From: Pseudanabaena sp. CAN_BIN31
GTDB taxonomy: Bacteria; Cyanobacteriota; Cyanobacteriia; Pseudanabaenales; Pseudanabaenaceae
Direction of reading: 5' to 3'
DNA: 12,349 nucleotides
NCBI GenBank assembly: GCA_026785865.1
Contig: JAJAZG010000059.1
Location: 1 to 12,349 of the forward strand
The notes beneath the pieces are model-generated. The model worked only from the letters and a program-made list of their open reading frames with translations. It was not told the origin of the DNA and did not search any database. Position 1 is the first letter of the stretch. The number at the start of each line of letters is the position of its first letter. This document shows positions 6,067 to 12,349 of the stretch, in pieces. The position numbers and the translations under genes are program-made.

Positions 6067-6180
6067 TTATAGCTGTCGCCAAGTGTATTAGTTCCTTTCC
6101 AGTGAAGAATTAGCGTTGCGGCGCTTCGCGCTGCAACTTACTCTCTTTGATTGTTTTAACGCAAGTGGGGACAGCTATAA
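6067..6180. mobile_element. MITE-like element with imperfect terminal inverted repeats
   Basis: The first 11 bp (TTATAGCTGTC, 6067-6077) are exactly complementary to the last 11 (6170-6180), and 19 of the outer 24 positions pair. Counting the terminal TA dinucleotides as target duplication, the element would be 6070-6177 (TAGCTGTC...GACAGCTA) flanked by TA on each side, as in IS630/Tc1-mariner derivatives. It has no coding capacity and contains a central hairpin (6115-6137). Its right end contributes the -10 box of the hpt gene. Calling it mobile is inference; a large regulatory stem-loop is the alternative. Confidence 0.55.
6115..6137. terminator. GC-rich hairpin in the aminotransferase-hpt spacer
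   Basis: GTTGCGGCGC (6115-6124) pairs with GCGCTGCAAC (6128-6137) around a TTC loop, with one G-T wobble. A T-rich stretch without a continuous T-run follows. It may terminate aminotransferase transcripts, but it is also the centre of the MITE-like element. Confidence 0.4.
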
Positions 6181-6181
6181 T
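6176..6181 (+). promoter_or_regulatory. Consensus -10 box TATAAT upstream of hpt
   Basis: A perfect TATAAT ends 27 nt before the ATG at 6209, which suits a transcript starting near 6188. No good -35 hexamer is seen at 16-18 nt; TTTTAA or TTTAAC lies at 15-16 nt. Five of its six bases belong to the right terminal repeat of the MITE-like element. The box lies inside the longer open frame from 6116, which supports the later start. Confidence 0.5.
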
Positions 6182-6208
6182 TGCAATGGTCGAATCTGGA
6201 GGAAGACT

Positions 6209-6655
6209 ATGTTTGAAAATGTGGAAGATAATGCGATCGCGAAAGTAGTCAATCTACTTCATGACCATCCAGATATTGTCAATGCCAAAACTCTGGATTT
6301 GGATGTATTTCAGGACTTGCGACGATCAATCGGTGATGATCGTGTGTTTTCCGATCTAGTTACGATCTATTTTAATTCAGCCGAGATTTTGATTGAGTCA
6401 ATTCAGGTTGCCTTTGTTAATAAAGATGCTAGCAAATTTTTTATTGCTGCCCACTCTCTAAAATCGACTAGCGCTAGTATTGGAGCCATTAAATTATCAA
6501 AGATTTGCAGATATTTCGAGAAAATTGGTAAGACGGGAGAAATTACAATTTCTGCTGAAATCTTAAAATTACTTGATGATGAATATAGAGAGGTAATTAC
6601 GCCAATCCAAACATGTATCCTTGCGTTTATGCCAGAATTATCACAAATCAACTAG
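6209..6655 (+). CDS. Stand-alone Hpt (histidine phosphotransfer) domain protein
   Basis: Soluble helical-bundle protein that would carry a phosphoryl group between response-regulator receiver domains in a multistep phosphorelay. The 148-residue product has the Hpt active-site helix AAHSLKSTSASIGAIKLS (80-97), with His82 as the predicted phosphorylation site and the usual small residues after it. The long helix before it (about 47-70) and the helices after it fit the four-helix bundle. I choose the ATG at 6209 because GGAGGAA lies 4 nt before it; a frame opening at a TTG at 6116 would run through the promoter and the MITE-like element. No kinase or receiver gene is nearby, so partners are unknown. 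The gene ends 11 nt before the next gene and may be co-transcribed with it. Confidence 0.88.
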   Translation: MFENVEDNAIAKVVNLLHDHPDIVNAKTLDLDVFQDLRRSIGDDRVFSDLVTIYFNSAEILIESIQVAFVNKDASKFFIAAHSLKSTSASIGAIKLSKICRYFEKIGKTGEITISAEILKLLDDEYREVITPIQTCILAFMPELSQIN

Positions 6656-6666
6656 ATTGCTAATTT

Positions 6667-7659
6667 ATGCAAGTTTCTGCGATCGCGACTACGCAATTCT
6701 CTCAAAAACTCCAATCCCCATTTTTAAAACATCGTATTTCTGTATTGCAGATAAATTTAGGCAAAATCTGTAATCTTGCTTGTAGCCATTGCCATGTCGA
6801 AGCGAGTCCGACGCGGACAGAAGAATTAACACCAGATATTTGTGAACAGTTAATCGAAATTATTGATCGGTTTCCGCAAATTCAGACTGTAGATCTGACA
6901 GGGGGCGCTCCAGAAATGCTCTACGGATTTCGTGCTTTAGTTAAGGCGGCGCGAGAACATGGTAAAGAAGCGATCGCACGTTCTAATTTGACAATCTATT
7001 TTGTGAAAGGATATGAAGATATTCCCGAATTTTTTGCCGAACATCAAGTGCGAGTCGTGGCTTCCATGCCTTGCTATCTTGAAGATAATGTCGATAAGAT
7101 GCGTGGCAAAGGTGTATTTGACCAATCAATTCAAGCTTTGCAATGGCTAAATCGTCTTGGCTATGGCACTAATCCTGATTTGATTTTAGATTTGGTCTAC
7201 AATCCACCCCTTCCCACCTCCAATAACTTTGCTCTTGCGCCCAATCAACAAGGTCTAGAAATAGCTTACAAAGCACACTTACAAGAGCATTTTGGCATTG
7301 TTTTTAATAGCTTATTCACAATTACCAATCTTCCCATTGGTCGCAGCAAATTCCATTTGCAACATCGCAAATTAGAAGCTGAATATGCAAATTTTTTGGA
7401 ATCTCATTTTAATCCTGACACTCTCAATCACTTAATGTGTCGCAATCAGCTTTCTGTTGACTATCAGGGCAATATCTATGATTGTGATTTTAATCAAATG
7501 GAAAATTTGCCAGCGCGATCGCCTCATGGTGACTTACTAACTGTCGCCAAAATTCTCGAACTAGACTCTTTAGACATTATTCAAACTATTCAGACAGCCA
7601 ACTTTTGCTATGGCTGCACCGCAGGAAGCGGCTCTAGCTGCGGCGGCTCTTTACTATAA
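6667..7659 (+). CDS. arsS: ArsS-type radical SAM enzyme (arsenosugar biosynthesis family)
   Basis: Iron-sulfur radical SAM protein of 330 residues. The cluster motif CxxxCxxC is present as CNLACSHC (Cys35, Cys39, Cys42), and LTGGAPE (77-83) is the SAM-binding GGE-like segment. The C-terminal half is the Cys-rich region specific to this family: CRNQLSVDYQGNIYDCDFNQ (258-277) with Cys258 and Cys273, then NFCYGCTAGSGSSCGGSL (312-329) with Cys314, Cys317 and Cys325. ArsS is known to act in arsenosugar formation from methylated arsenic, with ArsM. No arsM or other arsenic gene is in the window, so the role here rests on family alone. The gene starts 11 nt after hpt without a clear Shine-Dalgarno sequence and ends inside a bidirectional terminator. 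Confidence 0.88.
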   Translation: MQVSAIATTQFSQKLQSPFLKHRISVLQINLGKICNLACSHCHVEASPTRTEELTPDICEQLIEIIDRFPQIQTVDLTGGAPEMLYGFRALVKAAREHGKEAIARSNLTIYFVKGYEDIPEFFAEHQVRVVASMPCYLEDNVDKMRGKGVFDQSIQALQWLNRLGYGTNPDLILDLVYNPPLPTSNNFALAPNQQGLEIAYKAHLQEHFGIVFNSLFTITNLPIGRSKFHLQHRKLEAEYANFLESHFNPDTLNHLMCRNQLSVDYQGNIYDCDFNQMENLPARSPHGDLLTVAKILELDSLDIIQTIQTANFCYGCTAGSGSSCGGSLL

Positions 7660-7687
7660 AAGAGGACGCTTTGCGTCCTCTTTTATA
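7655..7687. terminator. Bidirectional terminator between arsS and moxR
   Basis: TATAAAAGAGGACGC (7655-7669) pairs perfectly with 7673-7687 around a TTT loop. Each strand gives a GC-rich upper stem followed by a TTTTATA tail, so it can end transcripts of the convergent arsS (plus) and moxR (minus) genes. The arsS stop codon lies in the left arm. Confidence 0.85.
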
Positions 7688-7713
7688 ACTATCAAGAACG
7701 TAAAATGCTTTCT

Positions 7714-8697
7714 TTAAGGTACTGGCACGACATCCAGTAAGCGCTTAATGATCGCTTTAGGCGATCGCCTTCCCGCCGCCATAATTCGATGACCTAAAAC
7801 GTATGGTGCGATAAATTTCACATCATCGGGCAGCACATAATCAGACTGGCGATCGCGATCAAGCATTTGCTGAATAAAGGCATAACTCTGAGCCGCTCTC
7901 AATAACGCTGTAGTGCCTCTAGGACTTACACCAAGGGTAATCTCTTCATCATTACGAGTCGCCCTGACGATATTGACAATATATTGACTGGTTGCGTCAC
8001 TAACAGGGACTTGAGCGCAAAATTGCCGAATTTCTAATACTTCTTCGGGCGTGATACAAGCCTCTAACTGCGCCGAGCCGATTTTTCCTGTTTGCATCCG
8101 CTTGAGCATTTCCAACTCTTCCGCTTCGTTGGGATAGCCAATATTAAAAGATAATGCAAAGCGATCAAGTTGGGCTTCAGGTAATGGGAAAGTTCCTTGA
8201 TATTCGATCGGGTTTTGAGTAGCGATCGCAAAAAATGGTGAAGGCACTTTCCGTGATATACCATCAACTGTGACTTGACTTTCTTCCATTACCTCCAGCA
8301 AAGCCGACTGGGTGCGCGGTGTCGCCCGATTGATTTCATCAGCAAGCAACACATTTGCAAATACAGGACCTGGTAAAAACTGAAATTCACCCTTTTGAGG
8401 ATTCCAAATATTTGTTCCTGTAATATCTGTAGGTAATAGATCGGGTGTACATTGTACGCGCTGAAATTTACCAGAAGTAGAGGCGGCTAGAGATTTGGCT
8501 AGCAAAGTTTTGCCAACCCCCGGCACATCTTCGAGCAAGGCATGACCACCTGAAAAAAGCGCCACTAAGACCAATTGAATGGCTTCTTCCTTGCCAACGA
8601 TCGCCTTTGCCAGATTATCAACTAACTGTTGTACTTTGAGTTGCTTTTCCATGTTCCCCATCAAGCTTTTGCTGTCGAGTTTTGCAATACTTGTCAT
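7714..8697 (-). CDS. MoxR-family AAA+ ATPase
   Basis: Cytosolic AAA+ ATPase of the MoxR group, whose members act as chaperone-like assembly factors for client proteins, often with a DUF58 or VWA-domain partner. The 327-residue product has VGKEEAIQLVL (34-44), Walker A DVPGVGKT (57-64, Lys63), Walker B VLLADE (116-121), sensor 1 at IATQNP (158-163, Asn162), the arginine in LPEAQLDRF (Arg179), and sensor 2 GVSPRG (256-261, Arg260). All ATPase elements are intact. Three ATGs are possible (8697, 8661 and 8652); the last has the best upstream purine run (GATGGGGAAC), so the first 15 residues are uncertain. No DUF58, VWA or transglutaminase gene adjoins it, so the client is unknown. It is divergent from the DUF3084 gene. 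Confidence 0.92.
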   Translation of the reverse strand: MTSIAKLDSKSLMGNMEKQLKVQQLVDNLAKAIVGKEEAIQLVLVALFSGGHALLEDVPGVGKTLLAKSLAASTSGKFQRVQCTPDLLPTDITGTNIWNPQKGEFQFLPGPVFANVLLADEINRATPRTQSALLEVMEESQVTVDGISRKVPSPFFAIATQNPIEYQGTFPLPEAQLDRFALSFNIGYPNEAEELEMLKRMQTGKIGSAQLEACITPEEVLEIRQFCAQVPVSDATSQYIVNIVRATRNDEEITLGVSPRGTTALLRAAQSYAFIQQMLDRDRQSDYVLPDDVKFIAPYVLGHRIMAAGRRSPKAIIKRLLDVVPVP

Positions 8698-8737
8698 ACT
8701 AGCCTATAGCGTTACCCATAGGAGAATGGGCTTAATC

Positions 8738-8746
8738 TGGTAAAAT
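8738..8746 (+). promoter_or_regulatory. Extended -10 promoter of the DUF3084 gene
   Basis: TGGTAAAAT (TGN plus TAAAAT) lies 27 nt upstream of the ATG at 8773, in the 75-bp gap between the divergent moxR and DUF3084 genes. No -35 match is seen at the usual distance, as expected for extended -10 promoters. The small inverted repeat CCCAT/ATGGG lies just upstream at about 8715-8730. Confidence 0.5.
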
Positions 8747-8772
8747 GAGCCATGTGAGGACTCAGGAGTTAC

Positions 8773-10137
8773 ATGGCTGGATATACGCTGATTTTAGCGA
8801 TTTTGATCTTAGGAGGCGCGATCGCAACGCTAGGCGATCGCATCGGCACTAAGGTCGGAAAAGCGCGACTTAGTATATTCAACCTCAGACCGCGTGACAC
8901 CGCCACCGTCGTCACGATCGCCACAGGCGGGATGATCTCCGCCTCGACATTAGGGATTTTATTATTGCTAAGTGGGCAACTAAGGGATGGCTTATTTCGC
9001 TTAGAAAGTATTCGCTCAGAGCTATCAAGTAGCCAACAGCAGAAGCAAAAAGTTGAAACTGATTTAAAAGCTGCTCAAACTGAACAAGAACAAGCGAAAC
9101 AGCGTTTAGGGGAAATTAATAAATCATTGGTTCAAGCTGTGCGTAAACAGTCAGAAACTCAGGCTTTGTTACAGTCAGTTGAAAACAAATTTCAGCAAGC
9201 TGACGAAGACCTCCAAAAAGCCTCACAACAGGAAGCCGATCTGCGCGATCGCATTCAAAGTCTGACCGCAGAGCAAACCAGTCTCCAAGCTGAAAGTAGT
9301 CAGCTTCGGGAAGAAAAATCACAAATTTCTAGTGAATTAGCAACTATTTCCCGCGATCGCGAAACCCTCAAGCAAAAAGTAGATGAATCAGAACAACGAT
9401 TGGTGGAGATCGAAAAACAACGTGTGGCGCTTGGATCAGAAGTCGCATCCCTAGAATCAGCTCGCGAGCAATTGCTGATCAGTCTCGAAGCATTACGCAA
9501 AGGCAACGTGGCAATTTTTGCCGATCAAATTTTATCGATTGGCGTTGTCCGCCCTAATCTCACTAATGCTGAATTACGCCAAGCGAGCATTCAACTAATT
9601 CAGCAAGCCGAACTTAATGCTCGCGAAATTCTCGATTTTCTGCCCGATCAAGTGCCCAAAGATCCAGTTATCAGAATTACTGACGCACAAATCGAAATTC
9701 TATTAAATAAGATCAAAGATGGGCAGAGCTATGTGATTCGGATTCTGTCGGCAGGAAATTTTCTTAAGCGCGAAACTAAAATTGCGATCGCTGCCGATGT
9801 CACCCTCAATCGCCAAATTTTCGCGCGTGGCGCTGAAATTGCCACTTTACAATTTACCCCAAACCTATCACCACAGGCTTTAGCATCCAGAATTGAACAA
9901 CTATTTTTGTTAGTCAGTTTTCGGGCAAGGCGTGAGGGCGTGCTAGCCAATACAATCACAGGTAAAGTTGGTAATTTTCCGCCTGATGCCTTGACCGAAC
10001 TTTTTAAAGTAGTCGGCGAGCTTAACTCTCCATACGAAATTAGAGCCGTAACAAAAGAAGTAATTTTTCCTGCCAGTTCCTTAAGTTTAGAGCTAATTAT
10101 TCGGCAAAATGGTATTGAAATTGCTCGCTTTAGCTAA
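8773..10137 (+). CDS. DUF3084 membrane/coiled-coil protein
   Basis: Conserved cyanobacterial protein of unknown function, 454 residues. There are two hydrophobic N-terminal segments (about 3-20 and 45-67) separated by the family-typical VGKARLSIFNLRPRDTATVV (28-47). A long Gln/Glu/Lys-rich coiled coil spans about 73-245, followed by a mixed alpha/beta C-terminal domain (246-454). AGGAG lies 4 nt before the ATG. The layout suggests an inner-membrane anchor with an extended coil and globular head, able to oligomerise or act as a scaffold; this is inference from architecture. A small cysteine-rich gene begins 9 nt after its stop and may share the transcript. Confidence 0.88.
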   Translation: MAGYTLILAILILGGAIATLGDRIGTKVGKARLSIFNLRPRDTATVVTIATGGMISASTLGILLLLSGQLRDGLFRLESIRSELSSSQQQKQKVETDLKAAQTEQEQAKQRLGEINKSLVQAVRKQSETQALLQSVENKFQQADEDLQKASQQEADLRDRIQSLTAEQTSLQAESSQLREEKSQISSELATISRDRETLKQKVDESEQRLVEIEKQRVALGSEVASLESAREQLLISLEALRKGNVAIFADQILSIGVVRPNLTNAELRQASIQLIQQAELNAREILDFLPDQVPKDPVIRITDAQIEILLNKIKDGQSYVIRILSAGNFLKRETKIAIAADVTLNRQIFARGAEIATLQFTPNLSPQALASRIEQLFLLVSFRARREGVLANTITGKVGNFPPDALTELFKVVGELNSPYEIRAVTKEVIFPASSLSLELIIRQNGIEIARFS

Positions 10138-10146
10138 AGTATATTT

Positions 10147-10437
10147 ATGGCAAAAATACCACTGTGCGATCGCTGCAACTTTTATGCTCACACCCAATTT
10201 CTGGTCTGTGCAGTACATCCTTATGGTCCTGAATGGGGGATTTGCGCCGATTTTACCTCAGCCGAATTATGGGAACCAGACGATCCCAAAAGTTACGACC
10301 CCTACATGTAAGCAGAATGTGGTTGGCATCCGATTTTTACAGGTAAATGTCCTGAATGTCGCACACCATTCTCGCGAATGCGGATACCACCACAGCAATG
10401 GCGTTGCAAATGCTGTGACTGGGAAGATGATCTTTGA
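10147..10437 (+). pseudogene. Small CDRC/zinc-ribbon protein gene interrupted by one in-frame TAA
   Basis: From the ATG at 10147 one frame gives 54 codons, TAA at 10309-10311, then 41 more sense codons to TGA at 10435-10437. Both sides look like the same protein. The N-part has CDRC (7-10), FLVCAVHP (18-25) and Cys33, as in a small conserved cyanobacterial family I recall. The C-part has WHPIFTGKCPEC and RCKCCDWEDDL, a C2C2 zinc ribbon (Cys68, Cys71, Cys87, Cys90, counting the stop as position 55). One base change would restore a 96-residue protein. It is therefore a young pseudogene, a sequencing error, or less likely a readthrough gene. No Shine-Dalgarno sequence is visible; it follows the DUF3084 gene by 9 nt. 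Confidence 0.75.
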
Positions 10438-10577
10438 CACTTCTCGCGAGTAACACGACGAGGATTTCTGATTCAGCAAGAGTTGATAAAGCGATTTCTG
10501 ATAATAAAAATATTAAGAAAATTGGAGACTACTTTGTCTTACTCAAAAAAGCCTGTTAGTATATTAGTTAATAATAC

Positions 10578-10603
10578 TTAACATAACTTTTTAACATACT
10601 TTG
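10578..10603. repeat. Near-tandem TTAACATA repeat at the DUF3120 start
   Basis: TTAACATAACTTT is followed immediately by TTAACATACTTTG, an almost exact tandem duplication in AT-rich DNA that runs into the proposed TTG start. It may be part of the promoter region or a slippage product. Confidence 0.4.
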
Positions 10604-11374
10604 TTTTTATCTCCTGACAGGGTCGAACTAGAAGAGCGCTCCTTAGCACGTGCCAGATCGCCAGTTCAGGCGAAGTCCTTTACTGAGAGTATTACGTCAG
10701 CGTTTCCCCAATATTTACTTGCTACAGCCTCCTTGTCAAAACACTGGCAGGTCTGGCTAGTATCACTTTTTTTAGTATCTGTACCAGTTTTTTTTGAAGC
10801 TCCGCTTGTGCGCTCTGCTCCTTGGTTCAGCTTAATCTGTACCGTTGGCTGGCTCGCGATCGCCAAACATCTCCAAGAATCACCAAAATCCAAACTTTGG
10901 GGTAGCCTAATTTGGGGTTTTAGCCTAACTTGGTTATGTGGTTCCCTCTATTGGGGCTGGCTACGTTGGGAGCCTGCCTACCATGTGCCTGTTGAGGCTT
11001 TAGCCTTACCTTGGGCAATCTGGGCAACTCGTCATGATTCGCACCGAGTCGGTGGTTGGTTTTATATCGGCTCACTGATCGGCACAAGCATTACCGATCT
11101 CTATTTCTACATCGCGCATCTATTCCCACACTGGCAAGCCTTGATGCAAGTAGAAGCAAATGTTAGCCTTGCTCAACCAATTTTAAAAAGTGCTTTAAAT
11201 CTTGTAGAAACGCCTTGGGGAATGACTTGGGCTTGCATTTTAGCAGCATTACTTTTGATCGCGGGAAATAGAGCCATGCGATCGCCTGATTTTGGCTACT
11301 GGGCATTTGGTGGCGCAGTATTAGGCACAATTTTTGTGGATTTGCTATTTTTTAGCGTGGCAATTTTGGGATAA
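10601..11374 (+). CDS. DUF3120 integral membrane protein
   Basis: Conserved cyanobacterial membrane protein of unknown function, 257 residues. Hydrophobic spans are at about 49-66, 75-90, 98-118, 133-143, 152-172, 206-222 and 232-255. Family-typical segments are VSVPVFFEAPLVRSAPW (59-75), SLYWGWLRWEP (115-125), GSLIGTSITDLYFY (157-170) and VETPWGMTWA (202-211). An in-frame TAA at 10592-10594 limits the start; the TTG at 10601 is the only start codon that keeps the polar N-terminus (1-46), but no Shine-Dalgarno sequence precedes it, so the N-terminus is uncertain. The 147-nt spacer upstream is AT-rich with possible but unconvincing promoter boxes. A terminator follows directly. Confidence 0.85.
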   Translation: MFLSPDRVELEERSLARARSPVQAKSFTESITSAFPQYLLATASLSKHWQVWLVSLFLVSVPVFFEAPLVRSAPWFSLICTVGWLAIAKHLQESPKSKLWGSLIWGFSLTWLCGSLYWGWLRWEPAYHVPVEALALPWAIWATRHDSHRVGGWFYIGSLIGTSITDLYFYIAHLFPHWQALMQVEANVSLAQPILKSALNLVETPWGMTWACILAALLLIAGNRAMRSPDFGYWAFGGAVLGTIFVDLLFFSVAILG

Positions 11375-11375
11375 G

Positions 11376-11405
11376 AAAAAGGAGTCGCTAAGCGACTCTT
11401 TTTTA
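11376..11405 (+). terminator. Intrinsic terminator after the DUF3120 gene
   Basis: GAGTCGCT (11382-11389) pairs with AGCGACTC (11391-11398) around one unpaired A, followed by a run of seven T. An A-run precedes the stem. It begins within a few bases of the gene's stop codon. Confidence 0.85.
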
Positions 11406-11420
11406 TATAAATTTTTGGAT

Positions 11421-11450
11421 AAGAAAAACCCAGCACTTGTGGCGCTGGGT
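11421..11450 (-). terminator. Intrinsic terminator of the Uma2-family gene
   Basis: On the minus strand ACCCAGC (11450-11444) pairs with GCTGGGT (11434-11428) around a 9-nt loop, followed by TTTTTCTT. It lies 54 nt past the Uma2 gene stop, and with the plus-strand terminator at 11376 it insulates the two convergent genes. Confidence 0.75.
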
Positions 11451-11503
11451 ACAGTCAGTTTAAGGCTTCATTGATCAAGAGATTACTGGAATCTATTCGC
11501 TCT

Positions 11504-12172
11504 TTACCTCACGCGATCGGGTGAAATATCTCCCAAGCTCTTGACCCATGCCCGAAACTCACGAATAGCAACACTTCGCCCCTCTTGAAAACTAAGCTCC
11601 ACAAATTTAGGAATAACTTCACAAATTGGCAAATCACCAAAAGTCGGACTTAACGCAGATTTTAGATACTTGCCATCATCAAGTATATAAATATTTAAGG
11701 TGTTATTAGCATATATCCACAGTTCAGGAACGGCGATCGCTTGATAAGCATCAAGATTCGTTTTGGAAGTTACGTCAACCTCGATCGCCAAATCTGGAGG
11801 CGGATCAACCAACATATCCAGATTTCTCAATTCACGCATCGCCAAAATATTTTGAATGTAAAAGCAATCATCAGGCTCTAGACCAACTAATTTATCGATC
11901 CGCCTGAATGTCGTAGAACCAAAAGGCTCAAAATCAATTTGCATTTCATCCAAAAGAAACTTAACCAAGTCGGCAATAAAGACTTTGACTCGTTCGTGTT
12001 TGGGTAAATGCCTTTTAATCTCTAATACTCCATGCAAGTAGGCAATTCGCGTAGCCCTTTTGTCGCCTAAGTCTTCTAAAATTCTTTCAAATTGCTGCCA
12101 ATCAATACCATGCAAGACCGTGCTTTGTCCTTGCAAAGTCTCAATCTGCGAGATCCGAACTAATGTTGCCAT
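11504..12172 (-). CDS. Uma2-family (DUF820) restriction-endonuclease-fold protein
   Basis: Protein of 222 residues from the Uma2 family, which has the PD-(D/E)xK nuclease fold and is greatly expanded in cyanobacteria; the cellular role is not established. Signatures are LEPDDCFYIQN (98-108), PPDLAIEVDVTSKT (125-138) with candidate catalytic Asp127, Glu131, Asp133 and Lys137, and AVPELWIY (147-154). The motif is intact, so the fold need not be inactive. AGGG lies about 9 nt before the ATG, and TTGAGT-18 nt-TAGATT (12232-12203, minus strand) is a weak candidate promoter. A terminator on the same strand follows. No methyltransferase or specificity gene is adjacent, so this is not evidence for a restriction-modification system. 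Confidence 0.9.
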   Translation of the reverse strand: MATLVRISQIETLQGQSTVLHGIDWQQFERILEDLGDKRATRIAYLHGVLEIKRHLPKHERVKVFIADLVKFLLDEMQIDFEPFGSTTFRRIDKLVGLEPDDCFYIQNILAMRELRNLDMLVDPPPDLAIEVDVTSKTNLDAYQAIAVPELWIYANNTLNIYILDDGKYLKSALSPTFGDLPICEVIPKFVELSFQEGRSVAIREFRAWVKSLGDISPDRVR

Positions 12173-12349
12173 TGGGTTAGCCCTTTGTATGGAAACTTTG
12201 TAAATCTAGAATAGACCTCTTGCAGAACTCAAAACGTGATACAGTTATGGGTTGGCTTGATTTAGGCTTTTCTGCTGTTTGATTGGCTCAATCTACAACT
12301 ATGACTTGGATATAGCTGAGATTAACCAAACCCGTTACTCTACCATGAA
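12173..12349. other. Non-coding stretch at the right edge
   Basis: No gene is recognisable in these 177 bases. A frame is open from 12261 to the edge (29 codons), which is too short to judge. AGACCTCTTGCAGAACTC at about 12213-12230 looks vaguely like the terminal sequence of an IS5-like element, but no partner repeat or transposase is visible. Confidence 0.5.

Noticed and set aside
6116..6208. Longer Hpt protein starting at TTG 6116
   Set aside because: The extension runs through the hairpin and the TATAAT box, while the ATG at 6209 has a strong GGAGGAA ribosome binding site.
9116..9959. Three minus-strand open frames within the DUF3084 gene
   Set aside because: Antisense shadows of the coiled-coil and C-terminal coding region; no ribosome binding sites or family features.
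10434..10439. Consensus -35 hexamer TTGACA
   Set aside because: No -10-like sequence at 16-18 nt downstream (GACGAG at that place); it is part of the end of the cysteine-rich gene.
10109..10453. 114-residue open frame on the plus strand
   Set aside because: It is out of frame with the cysteine-rich family sequence at 10147-10437 and overlaps the DUF3084 stop; no family resemblance.
10463..10502. Direct repeat GATTTCTGAT, two copies 30 bp apart
   Set aside because: Only two short copies in AT-rich spacer DNA; no array, no further copies, so not CRISPR or a convincing regulatory repeat.
1..12349. tRNA, rRNA, CRISPR array, toxin-antitoxin or defence island
   Set aside because: No cloverleaf, rRNA segment, regular spacer-repeat pattern or paired small toxin/antitoxin genes seen; Uma2 alone is not a defence system.

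Overview
The window reads as chromosomal DNA of a cyanobacterium. About thirty copies of the octamer GCGATCGC (HIP1) are scattered through it, and it carries families restricted to or typical of cyanobacteria (DUF3084, DUF3120, a small CDRC/zinc-ribbon protein, Uma2, an SbpA-type sulfate-binding protein). The moderate GC content and the abundance of hairpin repeats fit a Pseudanabaena-like lineage, but that genus guess is inference.

Layout. 1-185 is a perfect giant inverted repeat ending on the window edge. 137-3066 (minus) is a sulfate/thiosulfate ABC importer operon, sbpA-cysT-cysW, with no ATPase gene (cysA) in view. 3348-4235 (minus) is a membrane-anchored VanY-type D,D-carboxypeptidase with a good promoter overlapped by a small operator-like palindrome. 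4349-4738 (minus) is a VOC/glyoxalase-fold protein. 4888-6042 (plus) is a class I/II PLP aminotransferase. 6067-6180 looks like a very small MITE-like element whose right end supplies the -10 box of a stand-alone Hpt phosphotransfer gene (6209-6655, plus). 6667-7659 (plus) is an ArsS-type radical SAM enzyme. 7714-8697 (minus) is a MoxR AAA+ ATPase. 8773-10137 (plus) is a DUF3084 membrane/coiled-coil protein, followed 9 nt later by a small cysteine-rich gene interrupted by one in-frame TAA (10147-10437). 10601-11374 (plus) is a DUF3120 membrane protein. 11504-12172 (minus) is a Uma2-family nuclease-fold protein. 12173-12349 has no recognisable gene.

Apart from the sulfate operon the genes are mostly single units with unrelated functions, separated by stem-loops. 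Several stem-loops are clear terminators, some working in both directions (7655-7687, and the pair at 11376-11450). Three share the core AGCT(G/T)TGG and may be members of a dispersed repeat family. No new multi-gene defence or biosynthetic system is evident. The observations most worth following are the 91-bp-arm palindrome that duplicates the cysW 3' end, the MITE-like element that appears to have become a promoter, the stop-interrupted zinc-ribbon gene, and the hairpin family.
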